Below, piece after piece: positions 35,606 through 44,031 of a stretch of DNA of 57,447 bases. The DNA lies in contig JALRCU010000026.1 in the NCBI GenBank assembly GCA_023257195.1, positions 1 through 57,447 on the forward strand, in the 5' to 3' direction. The stretch is from Holophagaceae bacterium (GTDB taxonomy: Bacteria > Acidobacteriota > Holophagae > Holophagales > Holophagaceae). Each line of letters opens with the position of its first letter. Position 1 is the first letter of the stretch. A program made the position numbers and the translations under genes. A model generated the notes under the pieces. That model was not told the origin of the DNA. It was given only the letters and a program-made list of their open reading frames with translations, and made no database searches.

Positions 35606-36253
35606 TTACCTCTTAACCGTTTCTACGGGTGCTTCACCCATATTGATCCACACTTTGATACCGATGATGCCGTAGGTAGTCTTCGCTTCTGCAAACCCAT
35701 AATCAATGTTGGCTTTAATGGTTTGGAGAGGCATTTGGCCTGACAAGAAATCTTCGGTTCGGGCAATTTCAGCACCGTTGAGTCGACCTGAGACTTTAAT
35801 CTTAAAACCGCGGGCTCCAAAACGAATGGCTGCCTCTTCCGCTTTGCGCATAGCACGACGGAAGGCAATACGACGCTCAAGCTGCTGCGCCACACCTTCA
35901 GCAATCAACTGAGCATCCACTTCGGGTTTCTTGATTTCTTGGATTTCAACAGCGACAGCTCGATTTAAACGCTTTTGGAGATCATCTCGTAACTTATCAA
36001 TTTCAGTTCCCTTACGGCCGATGACAATACCGGGTCGGGCGGTAAAAATACGAACCGTGATTTTATCAGCTGCACGATCAATATCAATTTTTGAAATCAT
36101 GGCATTGAGTCCATCCAATTGACCTTTTAGTTCCTTGCGGAGCTTGAGGTCTTCATGAAGAAGGACTGCATAATCACGCTTAGAGAACCACTTGCTGTGC
36201 CAATTGCGCTTCGCAATGAGGCGGAATCCGTAAGGATGTACTTTTTGACCCAT
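35606..36253 (-). CDS. rpsC: Ribosomal protein uS3
   Basis: 215 residues with [12 protein letters not shown], a KH domain ([20 protein letters not shown]) and the C-terminal [11 protein letters not shown] segment. Part of the mRNA entry helicase with S4 and S5. Confidence 0.98.
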   Translation of the reverse strand: MGQKVHPYGFRLIAKRNWHSKWFSKRDYAVLLHEDLKLRKELKGQLDGLNAMISKIDIDRAADKITVRIFTARPGIVIGRKGTEIDKLRDDLQKRLNRAVAVEIQEIKKPEVDAQLIAEGVAQQLERRIAFRRAMRKAEEAAIRFGARGFKIKVSGRLNGAEIARTEDFLSGQMPLQTIKANIDYGFAEAKTTYGIIGIKVWINMGEAPVETVKR

Positions 36254-36255
36254 GA

Positions 36256-36621
36256 TTACTCCTTACCTACAGCAACAGGGCTTGTCGCCAGTTGAATGGT
36301 GATGTGGCACATACGCTTTTGGACTCGATAGGCTTGACCCATAGGGGCAGGTCGGACCCGCTTCATGCGAAACCCTTCATTAACAAAAATGGTTTGGATC
36401 ATGAGTTCATCAGGATTAATGGATGGATTTTTATTAACGGCATTACTAATGGCCGAATCGAGTAATTTTTTCACAGGCTCACTGGCATATTTTTTGCTCG
36501 AGAGCAACAGACCTTGAGCATCGCCCACTTTGCGACCTCGGATAAGATCGGCAACGAGACGGGCCTTCTGGGCTGAGCCACGAAGACTATTAACGGAGGC
36601 GGTAGATACGATATCAATCAT
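36256..36621 (-). CDS. rplV: Ribosomal protein uL22
   Basis: 121 residues. The beta-hairpin that lines the exit tunnel is in [20 protein letters not shown]. The N-terminal part has [17 protein letters not shown]. Length is typical. Confidence 0.98.
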   Translation of the reverse strand: MIDIVSTASVNSLRGSAQKARLVADLIRGRKVGDAQGLLLSSKKYASEPVKKLLDSAISNAVNKNPSINPDELMIQTIFVNEGFRMKRVRPAPMGQAYRVQKRMCHITIQLATSPVAVGKE

Positions 36622-36623
36622 GA

Positions 36624-36914
36624 TTAAGCTCCTCCGACCGCTTTCACTTCAGCTTTTTTCTCAGGATGACCCTTGAAGGTACGGGTCAAAGCAAACTCAC
36701 CTAATTTGTGACCGATCATATTATCAGTGATATAGACAGGGATAAATTTATTACCATTATGAACATTAAAAGTAAGACCGATCATGGACGGCACAATAGT
36801 TGACCGGCGCGACCAAGTTTTAATCACACGCTTATCATTCTCTGCTTGGGCGGTTTCCGCTTTCTTTAAGAGATGGGCGTCAACAAAAGGACCTTTTTTT
36901 AGCGAACGAGGCAT
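36624..36914 (-). CDS. rpsS: Ribosomal protein uS19
   Basis: 96 residues starting [18 protein letters not shown] and with [20 protein letters not shown] and [16 protein letters not shown]. Two bases from rplV. Confidence 0.98.
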   Translation of the reverse strand: MPRSLKKGPFVDAHLLKKAETAQAENDKRVIKTWSRRSTIVPSMIGLTFNVHNGNKFIPVYITDNMIGHKLGEFALTRTFKGHPEKKAEVKAVGGA

Positions 36915-36924
36915 GGTCTAACTC

Positions 36925-37746
36925 CTAATTGATACGTTTAACGATATATTTGGTGGTGCGATTATTTTTACGGGTCTTGTAACCGCGTGTGGGCTGTCCC
37001 CAAGGCGTCACCGGATGACGACCCCCTGAAGTCTTACCTTCGCCACCGCCGTGGGGATGATCCACGGGATTCATGACGACTCCGCGTACTGTGGGACGAA
37101 CGCCCAACCATCGACGACGACCGGCTTTACCCAAATGGACATTCTCGTGCTGGAGATTGCCCACTTTTCCAATAGTGGCCATACAGTCGAGGTGAATTTT
37201 ACGAACTTCACCTGACATGAGGCGCACTTGAGCATAGGTTTCTTCTTTGCCTAAAACCTGAGCAAACGATCCGGCTGCGCGACAAATTTGTCCACCCTTG
37301 CCCGGCTTTAATTCAATGTTATGGATTTCGGTTCCTTCGGGAATATAACGGATAGCTAGAGCATTGCCGATCAAGATATCGGACTTCGTTCCTGAGTGAA
37401 CCGTTCGTCCCACTTCAAGTCCATCGGGAGCCAAGATGTAGCGCTTTTCGCCGTCCGCATAGACCAGTAAAGCGATGCGGGCAGTACGATTGGGGTCGTA
37501 CTGGATGGAGTGAACTTTTGCGGGGATATCGAACTTGTTACGTTTGAAATCGATGATGCGATATTGGCGCTTATGACCGCCCCCCATGTGACGAGTGGTA
37601 ATCCGGCCCGTATTAGAGCGACCGCCTGTTCGGTTCATTTTACTCAGCAGAGATCGCTCAGGTTTTTGAGTTGTGATTTCTTCAAAACCTTGCTTCGACA
37701 TGCCGCGCTGTCCGGGAGTCGTGGGTCTCAGTTGTTTGATACTCAT
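36925..37746 (-). CDS. rplB: Ribosomal protein uL2
   Basis: 273 residues, with [19 protein letters not shown], the conserved loop near the peptidyl transferase centre. ATG 37746 was chosen because AAGGA stands seven bases upstream; the earlier ATG at 37752 is only one base from it. Confidence 0.98.
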   Translation of the reverse strand: MSIKQLRPTTPGQRGMSKQGFEEITTQKPERSLLSKMNRTGGRSNTGRITTRHMGGGHKRQYRIIDFKRNKFDIPAKVHSIQYDPNRTARIALLVYADGEKRYILAPDGLEVGRTVHSGTKSDILIGNALAIRYIPEGTEIHNIELKPGKGGQICRAAGSFAQVLGKEETYAQVRLMSGEVRKIHLDCMATIGKVGNLQHENVHLGKAGRRRWLGVRPTVRGVVMNPVDHPHGGGEGKTSGGRHPVTPWGQPTRGYKTRKNNRTTKYIVKRIN

Positions 37747-37804
37747 ATGCATGTCCTTGTGCCGGTGATTCTGGGCGATGATGGCAAGTTGTCCGCCCTA
37801 AAAG

Positions 37805-38083
37805 TTAGTTGCTCTCCGCTTTGATAGCTTCGGCAAGTTCGACATAAGCTTTTTTACGTTTACCGGAAACACCGACAAAACGGCCAAGTCGTTTGGTTTG
37901 AAGAGGAAGATTCACGGTGCGAATTTTTTTAACCTTCGCCTGAAGGAGTAATTCGACCGCTTCTTGAATTTGATGCTTGGTAGCCCAGGCTGCTACTTCA
38001 AAGACCTGGATATTTTTATCGCGGAGACCTTGATTTTTCTCCGTGAGCAGCGGTTTTCGGATGACATCAAAAACGGAAGTCAT
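37805..38083 (-). CDS. rplW: Ribosomal protein uL23
   Basis: 92 residues, docking site for SRP and trigger factor at the exit tunnel. Landmarks are IRKPLLTEKNQ near the start and VRTVNLPLQTKR-like basic strand (IRTVNLPLQTKRLGR). Overlaps rplD by ATGA. Confidence 0.97.
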   Translation of the reverse strand: MTSVFDVIRKPLLTEKNQGLRDKNIQVFEVAAWATKHQIQEAVELLLQAKVKKIRTVNLPLQTKRLGRFVGVSGKRKKAYVELAEAIKAESN

Positions 38084-38709
38084 GGTTTCACCTTTTCTTG
38101 TAAAGCCAAGACGGCTTCTTTGGAAAATACAATTTGGTCGAATTTAATGAGCTCATAGACATTGACGCCCAGAGAATCAACCGTTTGTAATTTGGGATGA
38201 TTACCCGCAGCCCGAATTAATTTTTCTTCAGAGCCAACAAGGAGAGCCTTGCCTTTGATGCCAAGACCCTCGAGAGTCGCTTGAAGTTGTTGAGTTTTGT
38301 GGCTTTCTAAATTCCAGCCATCCACAACAAGAATTTTTCCTTCCGACAGTTTCTGCGACAACGCATTGCGAAGAGCAGCGCGACGAGCCGTCTTCGGAAA
38401 TGCGTAGTCGAAGGAACGTGGGTGAGGTCCATGAACCGTTGCTCCGCCCTTCCACAGAGGAGAACGAATGGATCCCACACGAGCGCGGCCGGTTCCTTTT
38501 TGCTTCCAGAGTTTTCGTCCGGAACCAGAAACTTCCCACTTATCTTTAGTCTTTGCTGTACCAGCGCGCCGTTTTGCTAAGAAATGACGAACCGCTTCCC
38601 AAATCAGATGCGTATTGATCTCTTTCACTTGGAAAACATTGGATAGAAGATCCACCGAACCTGAAGGTTTACCATTCAAGGAGAGAACAGGATGTTGGAA
38701 GGAAGTCAT
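38080..38709 (-). CDS. rplD: Ribosomal protein uL4
   Basis: 209 residues with the tunnel loop KLWKQKGTGRARVGS and GGATVHGPHPRSFDY. In E. coli L4 represses the S10 operon through its leader. A structured leader is present here before rpsJ. Confidence 0.98.
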   Translation of the reverse strand: MTSFQHPVLSLNGKPSGSVDLLSNVFQVKEINTHLIWEAVRHFLAKRRAGTAKTKDKWEVSGSGRKLWKQKGTGRARVGSIRSPLWKGGATVHGPHPRSFDYAFPKTARRAALRNALSQKLSEGKILVVDGWNLESHKTQQLQATLEGLGIKGKALLVGSEEKLIRAAGNHPKLQTVDSLGVNVYELIKFDQIVFSKEAVLALQEKVKP

Positions 38710-38711
38710 GA

Positions 38712-39356
38712 TTAAGCCTCCTGCCTGATAACCACATAGCCACCTTTAGGTCCCGGAATGGCACCTTTGATGAGTAGGAGGTTGTTTTCAGAATCAATTT
38801 TGGCAATTTCAAGATTACGAACCGTAACTTGCTCATGACCCATGTGACCGGCCATGCGCATACCAGGGAAAACACGACTAGGGTTGGAGGACCCACCAAT
38901 GGAGCCGGGTGCCCGATGATGCATGGATCCATGGGTTGCTCGACCACCGGCAAAATGATGGCGCTTGACAACACCTCCAAAACCTTTTCCCTTGCTAACA
39001 CCCGTGACATGGACGAGAGCTTTTTCTTGGAAAGAGGTGACTAAAACTTGATCACCGGGTTTGGCTTCGTCCGTTTTTTCAACTTTGAGTTCGCGAAGTA
39101 CACGCACCGCCTGAACCCCTTTGGATTCGGCATGCATGCGCTCAGCACGGGAAATACGAGAGGATTTACCCTCACCCTTCACGCCTGAGGGATCCACGTA
39201 ACCAATTTGAATGGCTTCGTAGCCATCTTTATCAGAGGTTTTACGTTGAACAACAATACAAGGACCCGCTTGGATCACTGTGACAGGCACAATTTGACCC
39301 GTTTCATTAAAGATTTGAGTCATGCCCAATTTTTTACCAATAATTCCTGGTTTCAT
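38712..39356 (-). CDS. rplC: Ribosomal protein uL3
   Basis: 214 residues with GIIGKKLGMTQIF, GVSKGKGFGGVVKRHHFAGG and the conserved MAGHMGHEQVTVRNLE segment. A long extension reaches the peptidyl transferase centre. Length normal. Confidence 0.98.
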   Translation of the reverse strand: MKPGIIGKKLGMTQIFNETGQIVPVTVIQAGPCIVVQRKTSDKDGYEAIQIGYVDPSGVKGEGKSSRISRAERMHAESKGVQAVRVLRELKVEKTDEAKPGDQVLVTSFQEKALVHVTGVSKGKGFGGVVKRHHFAGGRATHGSMHHRAPGSIGGSSNPSRVFPGMRMAGHMGHEQVTVRNLEIAKIDSENNLLLIKGAIPGPKGGYVVIRQEA

Positions 39357-39368
39357 CGTCCGCGCTCC

Positions 39369-39695
39369 TTACCGATTGCCTTCACGACTGAAGACCTTGA
39401 TTTCGACTTCGACGCCCGCAGGCAGATCGAGTCTCATCAGGGTATCCACCGTGTTTTGGTTAGGTTGGAGAATATCCAGTAAGCGCTTGTGAGTACGAAT
39501 TTCAAATTGATCGCGTGATTTTTTATCAACGTGAGGCGATCGATTTACTGTGTATTTATTGATGCGGGTAGGCAAGGGAATTGGGCCTGCTACAAGCGCA
39601 CCAGTCCGCTTGGCAGTCTCTACAATTTCCTTGGCGCTTTGATCGAGTAAACGATGGTCAAAGGCGCGCAAGCGGATGCGAATGTTATCCTTCAT
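39369..39695 (-). CDS. rpsJ: Ribosomal protein uS10
   Basis: 108 residues with [20 protein letters not shown] and [19 protein letters not shown]. First gene of the S10 cluster; it also serves transcription antitermination with NusB in E. coli. Preceded by a structured leader. Confidence 0.98.
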   Translation of the reverse strand: MKDNIRIRLRAFDHRLLDQSAKEIVETAKRTGALVAGPIPLPTRINKYTVNRSPHVDKKSRDQFEIRTHKRLLDILQPNQNTVDTLMRLDLPAGVEVEIKVFSREGNR

Positions 39696-39800
39696 GTTCT
39701 CTCCATTGGGACGGACAAACCGTCCTTAGATGAGGGGCGCTTAAACCGCCCACAGTGGGTGACCCAAAGGAACCAAAAGTTATCAATAGGTCGAGCCCAT
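39696..39800 (-). promoter_or_regulatory. S10-cluster leader region with hairpins
   Basis: On the - strand the ~105 bases before rpsJ contain GGACGG-TTTGT-CCGTCC, a 6-bp stem just before the GGAGAG ribosome site, and CCCA-CTG-TGGG further up. No clear sigma-70 promoter was found by eye. It is a natural place for L4-type autoregulation, but the fold does not show recognisable E. coli leader sequence. Confidence 0.35.
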
Positions 39801-39809
39801 TAGATTAAC

Positions 39810-39839
39810 AAAAAACCCTGATTCATCAAGGAGTTTTTT
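39810..39839 (-). terminator. Terminator after fusA
   Basis: On the - strand an A-rich arm and the segment CTCCTTGAT pair with ATCAGGG and a run of six T, around a two-base loop with one G-U pair and one bulge. This ends the str transcript before the S10 leader. A second GC hairpin, AGGGGG-TTGG-CCCCCT (39861-39876), stands between it and the fusA stop. Confidence 0.7.
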
Positions 39840-39951
39840 CTTCTAAGCCCCGAATATATAAGGGGGTTGGCCCCCTAGGAGGTCTAACACCCCGCGAAAC
39901 CCAACCCAAGGCTAGGTTCCGTTGGGGTATGGGACCAGCTGCTAAGGCAAC

Positions 39952-42060
39952 TTATTTGGTTCCCTTTTGCTTAGCAATGACTTCTTCAGCGACACTTTTA
40001 GACGCTTCAGCATAGTGAGAGAATTCCATGGTGTAGGTTCCACGACCTTGGGTCATGGATCGAAGCGTAGTGGAATATGCAAACATTTCAGCTAGGGGCA
40101 CCTTGGATGTAATAATCTTTGAGCCCGCTCGGTCTTCCATGTTTTCGATCTGGCCACGACGACTGTTTAGATTTCCAATGACGTCACCCATGTAATCTTC
40201 CGGGACTTCAACTTCGACGGCCATGATGGGTTCTAAAAGAACGGGAGTCGCTTTTTCACAGCCCGATTTAAATCCCATGGAGCCAGCGATCTTGAAGGCC
40301 ATTTCGCTACTGTCCACGTCGTGGTAACTTCCGTCGTAGAGGGTAATTTTCACATCGACCACCGGGAATCCCGCTAAGACGCCGCTCTCGCAAGCTTCAC
40401 GTATACCCTGATCGGTGGGCTTAATGTATTCTTTCGGAACCACGCCGCCCTTAATTTCGTTAATGAATTCATAGCCTTTGCCAGGCTCATTCGGCTCAAT
40501 GATCAGGCGAACATGTCCGTATTGACCTCGACCTCCCGATTGACGAACAAACTTACCTTCGGCTTCCACTCGTTTACGAATCGTTTCACGATACGCCACT
40601 TGGGGCTTACCGACGTTAGCATCGACTTTAAACTCTCGCATCATACGATCAACGATGATTTCTAGATGGAGCTCACCCATACCCGCAATGATGGTCTGAC
40701 CGGTCTCGGGATCAGATTTCACTTTGAAGGTGGGATCTTCTTGGGCTAAACGCGACAAAGCTACACCCATTTTTTCTTGATCGGCCTTCGTCTTGGGTTC
40801 AATGGCAACCTGAATCACAGGATCAGGGAAATTCATTGATTCCAAAATGACAGGATGGTTTTCATCGCAAATCGTATCGCCCGTGAGCATATCTTTAAGA
40901 CCCACCACGGCTCCAATATCCCCGGTGCGAACTTCTTGAATATCTTCACGTTTATTGGCATGCATTTGCAGCAATCGACCAATGCGTTCATTGCGACGTT
41001 TATTGGGATTGTAGACACTCGAGCCTGAGGCTAAGACGCCGCTGTAGACTCGGATGAAAGATAGACTTCCTACGAATGGATCGACGGCGATTTTAAAAAC
41101 GAGCGCACTAAAAGGAGCCTGATCATCGGCAGGTCGTTCCTGAGGTTCGCCCTCTTCCGTCAGTCCTTTGATGGCGGGCACGTCAAGCGGAGAAGGCATG
41201 TAATTGACGACCGCATCCAACATGGGCTGTACGCCTTTATTTTTAAAGGCGGATCCACACGTCATTGGGGTAAAGGCAAGGGTAATGCATCCTTTTCGGA
41301 TCCCTTCCCGGATTTCATTTTCCGTGAGTTCTTGACCCCCGAGATACTTTTCCATTAATTCATCCGAAGTTTCCGCGACCATTTCGATCATCTTGGCACG
41401 CCAATCTTTGGCTTCTTCAATCATGTCCGAAGGAATATCCCCATAAATCACTTTGAAGCCCTTATCGCCTTCGTCGAAGGTGAGAGCTTTCATTAATACG
41501 AGATCAATGACGCCTTTAAAAGTATCGGAAGCACCAATCGGAATTTGGATCGGACATGGCTTGGCTTTCAATCGAGTTTTCATCATTTCCACACAACGAT
41601 TGAAGTCGGCTCCAATACGATCCATTTTGTTTACAAAAGCAATGCGGGGCACCCCGTACTTGTTTGCCTGTCTCCAGACCGTCTCAGATTGCGGCTGAAC
41701 TCCACCCACGGCACACAAAACAAAGACTGCGCCGTCTAGCACACGTAGACTACGTTCAACTTCAGCGGTGAAATCCACGTGGCCTGGTGTATCGATAATG
41801 TTGATGCGGTGCTCGGTGCCCGTCATGGCTCCGGTTTGAGGAGTCCATGTTGCGGTTATGGCCGCAGACGTGATGGTAATGCCTCGTTCTTGTTCTTGAA
41901 CCATCCAATCGGTTGTTGCTGAACCGTCATGCACTTCGCCAATCTTATGAATTTTTCCGGTGTAATAAAGAATGCGCTCAGTCGTCGTCGTTTTTCCGGC
42001 ATCGATATGAGCCATAATTCCAATATTTCGATAATGTTCAAGCGGTGCAGTGCGAGCCAA
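39952..42060 (-). CDS. fusA: Elongation factor G
   Basis: This 702-residue GTPase translocates tRNA and mRNA. The G motifs are [12 protein letters not shown] (G1), IDTPGHVDF (G3) and NKMDRIGA (G4), with domains II-V following at normal length. The C-terminal domain IV segment [11 protein letters not shown] is present. It is third in the str cluster after rpsL and rpsG. tuf, its usual follower, is absent. Confidence 0.99.
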   Translation of the reverse strand: MARTAPLEHYRNIGIMAHIDAGKTTTTERILYYTGKIHKIGEVHDGSATTDWMVQEQERGITITSAAITATWTPQTGAMTGTEHRINIIDTPGHVDFTAEVERSLRVLDGAVFVLCAVGGVQPQSETVWRQANKYGVPRIAFVNKMDRIGADFNRCVEMMKTRLKAKPCPIQIPIGASDTFKGVIDLVLMKALTFDEGDKGFKVIYGDIPSDMIEEAKDWRAKMIEMVAETSDELMEKYLGGQELTENEIREGIRKGCITLAFTPMTCGSAFKNKGVQPMLDAVVNYMPSPLDVPAIKGLTEEGEPQERPADDQAPFSALVFKIAVDPFVGSLSFIRVYSGVLASGSSVYNPNKRRNERIGRLLQMHANKREDIQEVRTGDIGAVVGLKDMLTGDTICDENHPVILESMNFPDPVIQVAIEPKTKADQEKMGVALSRLAQEDPTFKVKSDPETGQTIIAGMGELHLEIIVDRMMREFKVDANVGKPQVAYRETIRKRVEAEGKFVRQSGGRGQYGHVRLIIEPNEPGKGYEFINEIKGGVVPKEYIKPTDQGIREACESGVLAGFPVVDVKITLYDGSYHDVDSSEMAFKIAGSMGFKSGCEKATPVLLEPIMAVEVEVPEDYMGDVIGNLNSRRGQIENMEDRAGSKIITSKVPLAEMFAYSTTLRSMTQGRGTYTMEFSHYAEASKSVAEEVIAKQKGTK

Positions 42061-42093
42061 GTGAAACTCCTTAAATTGAAGAGAAGAAAAAAA

Positions 42094-42564
42094 TTACCAG
42101 CGGAAGTGAGCGAAAGCTTTGTTGGCTTCAGCCATCTTATGGACGTCATCTTTTTTCTTCACTGAAGCGCCTCGAGCATTCAATGCATCTAAGATCTCAG
42201 CGGCTAGTTTATCTTTCATCGTACGTTCACCCCGCTCAGCCGAGTATGTTTTCAACCAACGCATAGCTAACGACTGACGACGACTTTGGGGGACCTCCAC
42301 CGGAACTTGATAGGTAGCACCGCCCACGCGACGACTTTTCACTTCGACACTCGGTTTGATATTGTTGAGGGCCGTCTGAAAGGCGTCTAAAGGCTCTTTA
42401 CCTGATTTTTTACCCACAATTTCCAAGGCACCGTAAAGAATATTTTCGGCCACTTGTTTCTTGCCGCGTTCCATCAGAATATTAACGAACTTACTGACCA
42501 CCAGGGATTGATAAACAGGATCGGGAAGAATTTCTCTTTTAGGAGGAGACGAACGACGCGCCAT
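42094..42564 (-). CDS. rpsG: Ribosomal protein uS7
   Basis: 156 residues with [16 protein letters not shown] and the signature [20 protein letters not shown]. Head protein near the E site. In E. coli it represses the str operon. Confidence 0.98.
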   Translation of the reverse strand: MARRSSPPKREILPDPVYQSLVVSKFVNILMERGKKQVAENILYGALEIVGKKSGKEPLDAFQTALNNIKPSVEVKSRRVGGATYQVPVEVPQSRRQSLAMRWLKTYSAERGERTMKDKLAAEILDALNARGASVKKKDDVHKMAEANKAFAHFRW

Positions 42565-42578
42565 AAAATTGTGCTCCC

Positions 42579-42971
42579 TTAACTCTTGGCAGCTGCGCCC
42601 GCTTTAGGACGCTTGGTGCCATATTTAGAACGAGATTGATTTCGATTTTCCACACCCGTAGTGTCTAAGCTGCCACGGACGATGTGATAACGGACGCCCG
42701 GAAGATCCTTCACGCGACCTCCACGAATCAGGACGATGCTATGTTCTTGGAGATTATGTCCGACGCCGGGAATATAAGTTGTGCACTCAACCCCATTGGT
42801 TAAGCGAACACGAGCTACTTTTCTTAAAGCCGAATTAGGCTTTTTGGGGGTGGTCGTGAAGACACGCGTACAGACACCGCGTTTTTGAGGACAAGCGTCC
42901 AATGCGGGACTCTTCGTTTTGGACTCGTATGATTTTCGCCCTTGGCGAATGAGTTGACTGATGGTGGGCAA
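42579..42971 (-). CDS. rpsL: Ribosomal protein uS12
   Basis: 130 residues beginning at TTG 42971 ([13 protein letters not shown], the family's N terminus). AAGGAGG five bases upstream is the strongest ribosome site in the window. The longer ATG frame from 43010 would add 13 non-family residues and is rejected. Loops [16 protein letters not shown] and [13 protein letters not shown] keep the wild-type lysines, so no streptomycin-resistance substitution is seen. Confidence 0.97.
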   Translation of the reverse strand: MPTISQLIRQGRKSYESKTKSPALDACPQKRGVCTRVFTTTPKKPNSALRKVARVRLTNGVECTTYIPGVGHNLQEHSIVLIRGGRVKDLPGVRYHIVRGSLDTTGVENRNQSRSKYGTKRPKAGAAAKS

Positions 42972-43033
42972 ACCATCCTCCTTGAAATAGTAAGAAAAAC
43001 AAAAAACCAAGCGGTCTCAGGTGTAAGACATTG

Positions 43034-43105
43034 GGCGTGAAGACCACGCCTTCCCGGAGGGGAAGCATGAACCTATTAGTTTATCGTTCTCGACCCAATC
43101 GTCAA
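43034..43105 (-). promoter_or_regulatory. Predicted str-cluster promoter and leader hairpins
   Basis: On the - strand TTGACG (43100-43105) and TAAACT (43078-43083) are 16 bases apart. The leader then holds CTTCCC-CTCC-GGGAAG (43050-43065) and GGCGTG-GTCTT-CACGCC (43034-43050), two abutting hairpins, ahead of the T-rich stretch and the rpsL ribosome site. Confidence 0.45.
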
Positions 43106-43166
43106 GGCAAAACCCGTTGGAAGATGCGTATCTTAGGGGTTTCTAGGGTGCCTGAGAACACTTTAT

Positions 43167-43484
43167 TTAAGGCTTTTTATCTCCGGAAGGTGTTACCGCT
43201 GGTGCGGACGTGGCAGCAGGAGGAGAGGTGGGGGACGTGGGGTTGGGAGATGATGCAGGGGCCGTTTCTGCTTTGGTCGTTGGTGCGGGGGTCTTACTTT
43301 CTCGGGAATAGCCTCCTGAATACCAAGCATCCCCCGAGAGCGAAAAAGAGGTAAGGCTCGTGATGCGATGAAGACCTAGGGGTGTCTCGCAAGCCCCGCA
43401 ATCCTGTTCCCGTGGGGCCGTCATGGACTCAAGTTTTTCAATCTTGGTCCCACAGTGTCGGCATTCATATTCATATAAAGGCAT
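43167..43484 (-). CDS. FmdB-type zinc ribbon protein
   Basis: 105 residues. The FmdB regulatory-protein zinc ribbon is MPLYEYECRHCGTKIE with CxxC at 8-11 and a second CxxC in DCGACET. The conserved core is followed by a low-complexity tail rich in Pro, Ala, Ser and Thr from about residue 66, which is unusual and probably disordered. The family is often called a regulator but its function is not settled. It lies just before the str promoter on the same strand. Confidence 0.85.
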   Translation of the reverse strand: MPLYEYECRHCGTKIEKLESMTAPREQDCGACETPLGLHRITSLTSFSLSGDAWYSGGYSRESKTPAPTTKAETAPASSPNPTSPTSPPAATSAPAVTPSGDKKP

Positions 43485-43545
43485 AGCGTTCTAACCTAAT
43501 GGAGTTTTCAGTATAGTTTGATCACCGCCGTGTACATAATAAATC

Positions 43546-44031
43546 ATGGCAATCTTCAGAGATGCAAAAGCCTTCTTCGATCAAATCCCCGAATGGGACA
43601 TAGTGTCGCGGACACGTATCCTAGGATTTACGAATGGATGTTTTGATCTTCTCCATGCAGGGCATGTTGATTACTTGAGCCAAGCGAGGAAGGCATGCGA
43701 TTTTTTAGTAGTCGGACTCAATACTGACGCCTCAGTTCGTAAACTTAAGGGATTGACCCGACCCCTTCAAAACGAACATTCACGAGCTAGAATTCTCGAA
43801 GCTCTCCGATGTGTGGATGCCGTTATTTTTTTTACTGAGGATACGCCGGCCAGTTTGATTGCCCAGCTGCAGCCCGATCGACTTTTTAAGGGAAGTGATT
43901 ACCAAGCTCACGAAGTCGTCGGAAAAGACATCGTTGAGTCTCGGGGTGGACAGGTCCTACTCCTTCCCTTTAGCGAAGGTGAGAGCACGACGGCTATTGT
44001 CGAACGAATCCAAAATCGAAAAGGGGTTTAA
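43546..44031 (+). CDS. RfaE2-like nucleotidyltransferase (heptose-1-phosphate adenylyltransferase type)
   Basis: This 161-residue cytidylyltransferase-fold enzyme has the HxGH motif in TNGCFDLLHAGHVDYL, the RPLQNEHSRARIL segment and KGSDYQAHEVVGKDIV, matching the adenylyltransferase half of HldE. The usual role is to activate D-glycero-beta-D-manno-heptose-1-phosphate for lipopolysaccharide core synthesis. The kinase half is not fused or adjacent. Divergent from the FmdB gene; its stop overlaps the glutamine synthetase stop by four bases. Confidence 0.9.
   Translation: MAIFRDAKAFFDQIPEWDIVSRTRILGFTNGCFDLLHAGHVDYLSQARKACDFLVVGLNTDASVRKLKGLTRPLQNEHSRARILEALRCVDAVIFFTEDTPASLIAQLQPDRLFKGSDYQAHEVVGKDIVESRGGQVLLLPFSEGESTTAIVERIQNRKGV

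Noticed and set aside
39861-39876. GC-rich hairpin AGGGGG-TTGG-CCCCCT as a second terminator
   Set aside because: It lacks a following T run on the - strand, so it is not called as a terminator on its own; the better site is 39810-39839.
42579-43010. Longer rpsL starting at ATG 43010
   Set aside because: The extra 13 residues are hydrophobic and absent from S12 proteins, while TTG 42971 has a perfect ribosome site and the family N terminus.
43031-43354. 107-residue + strand frame over the str leader and fmdB
   Set aside because: It is antisense to the FmdB zinc ribbon and the predicted str promoter and leader, and has no family likeness.
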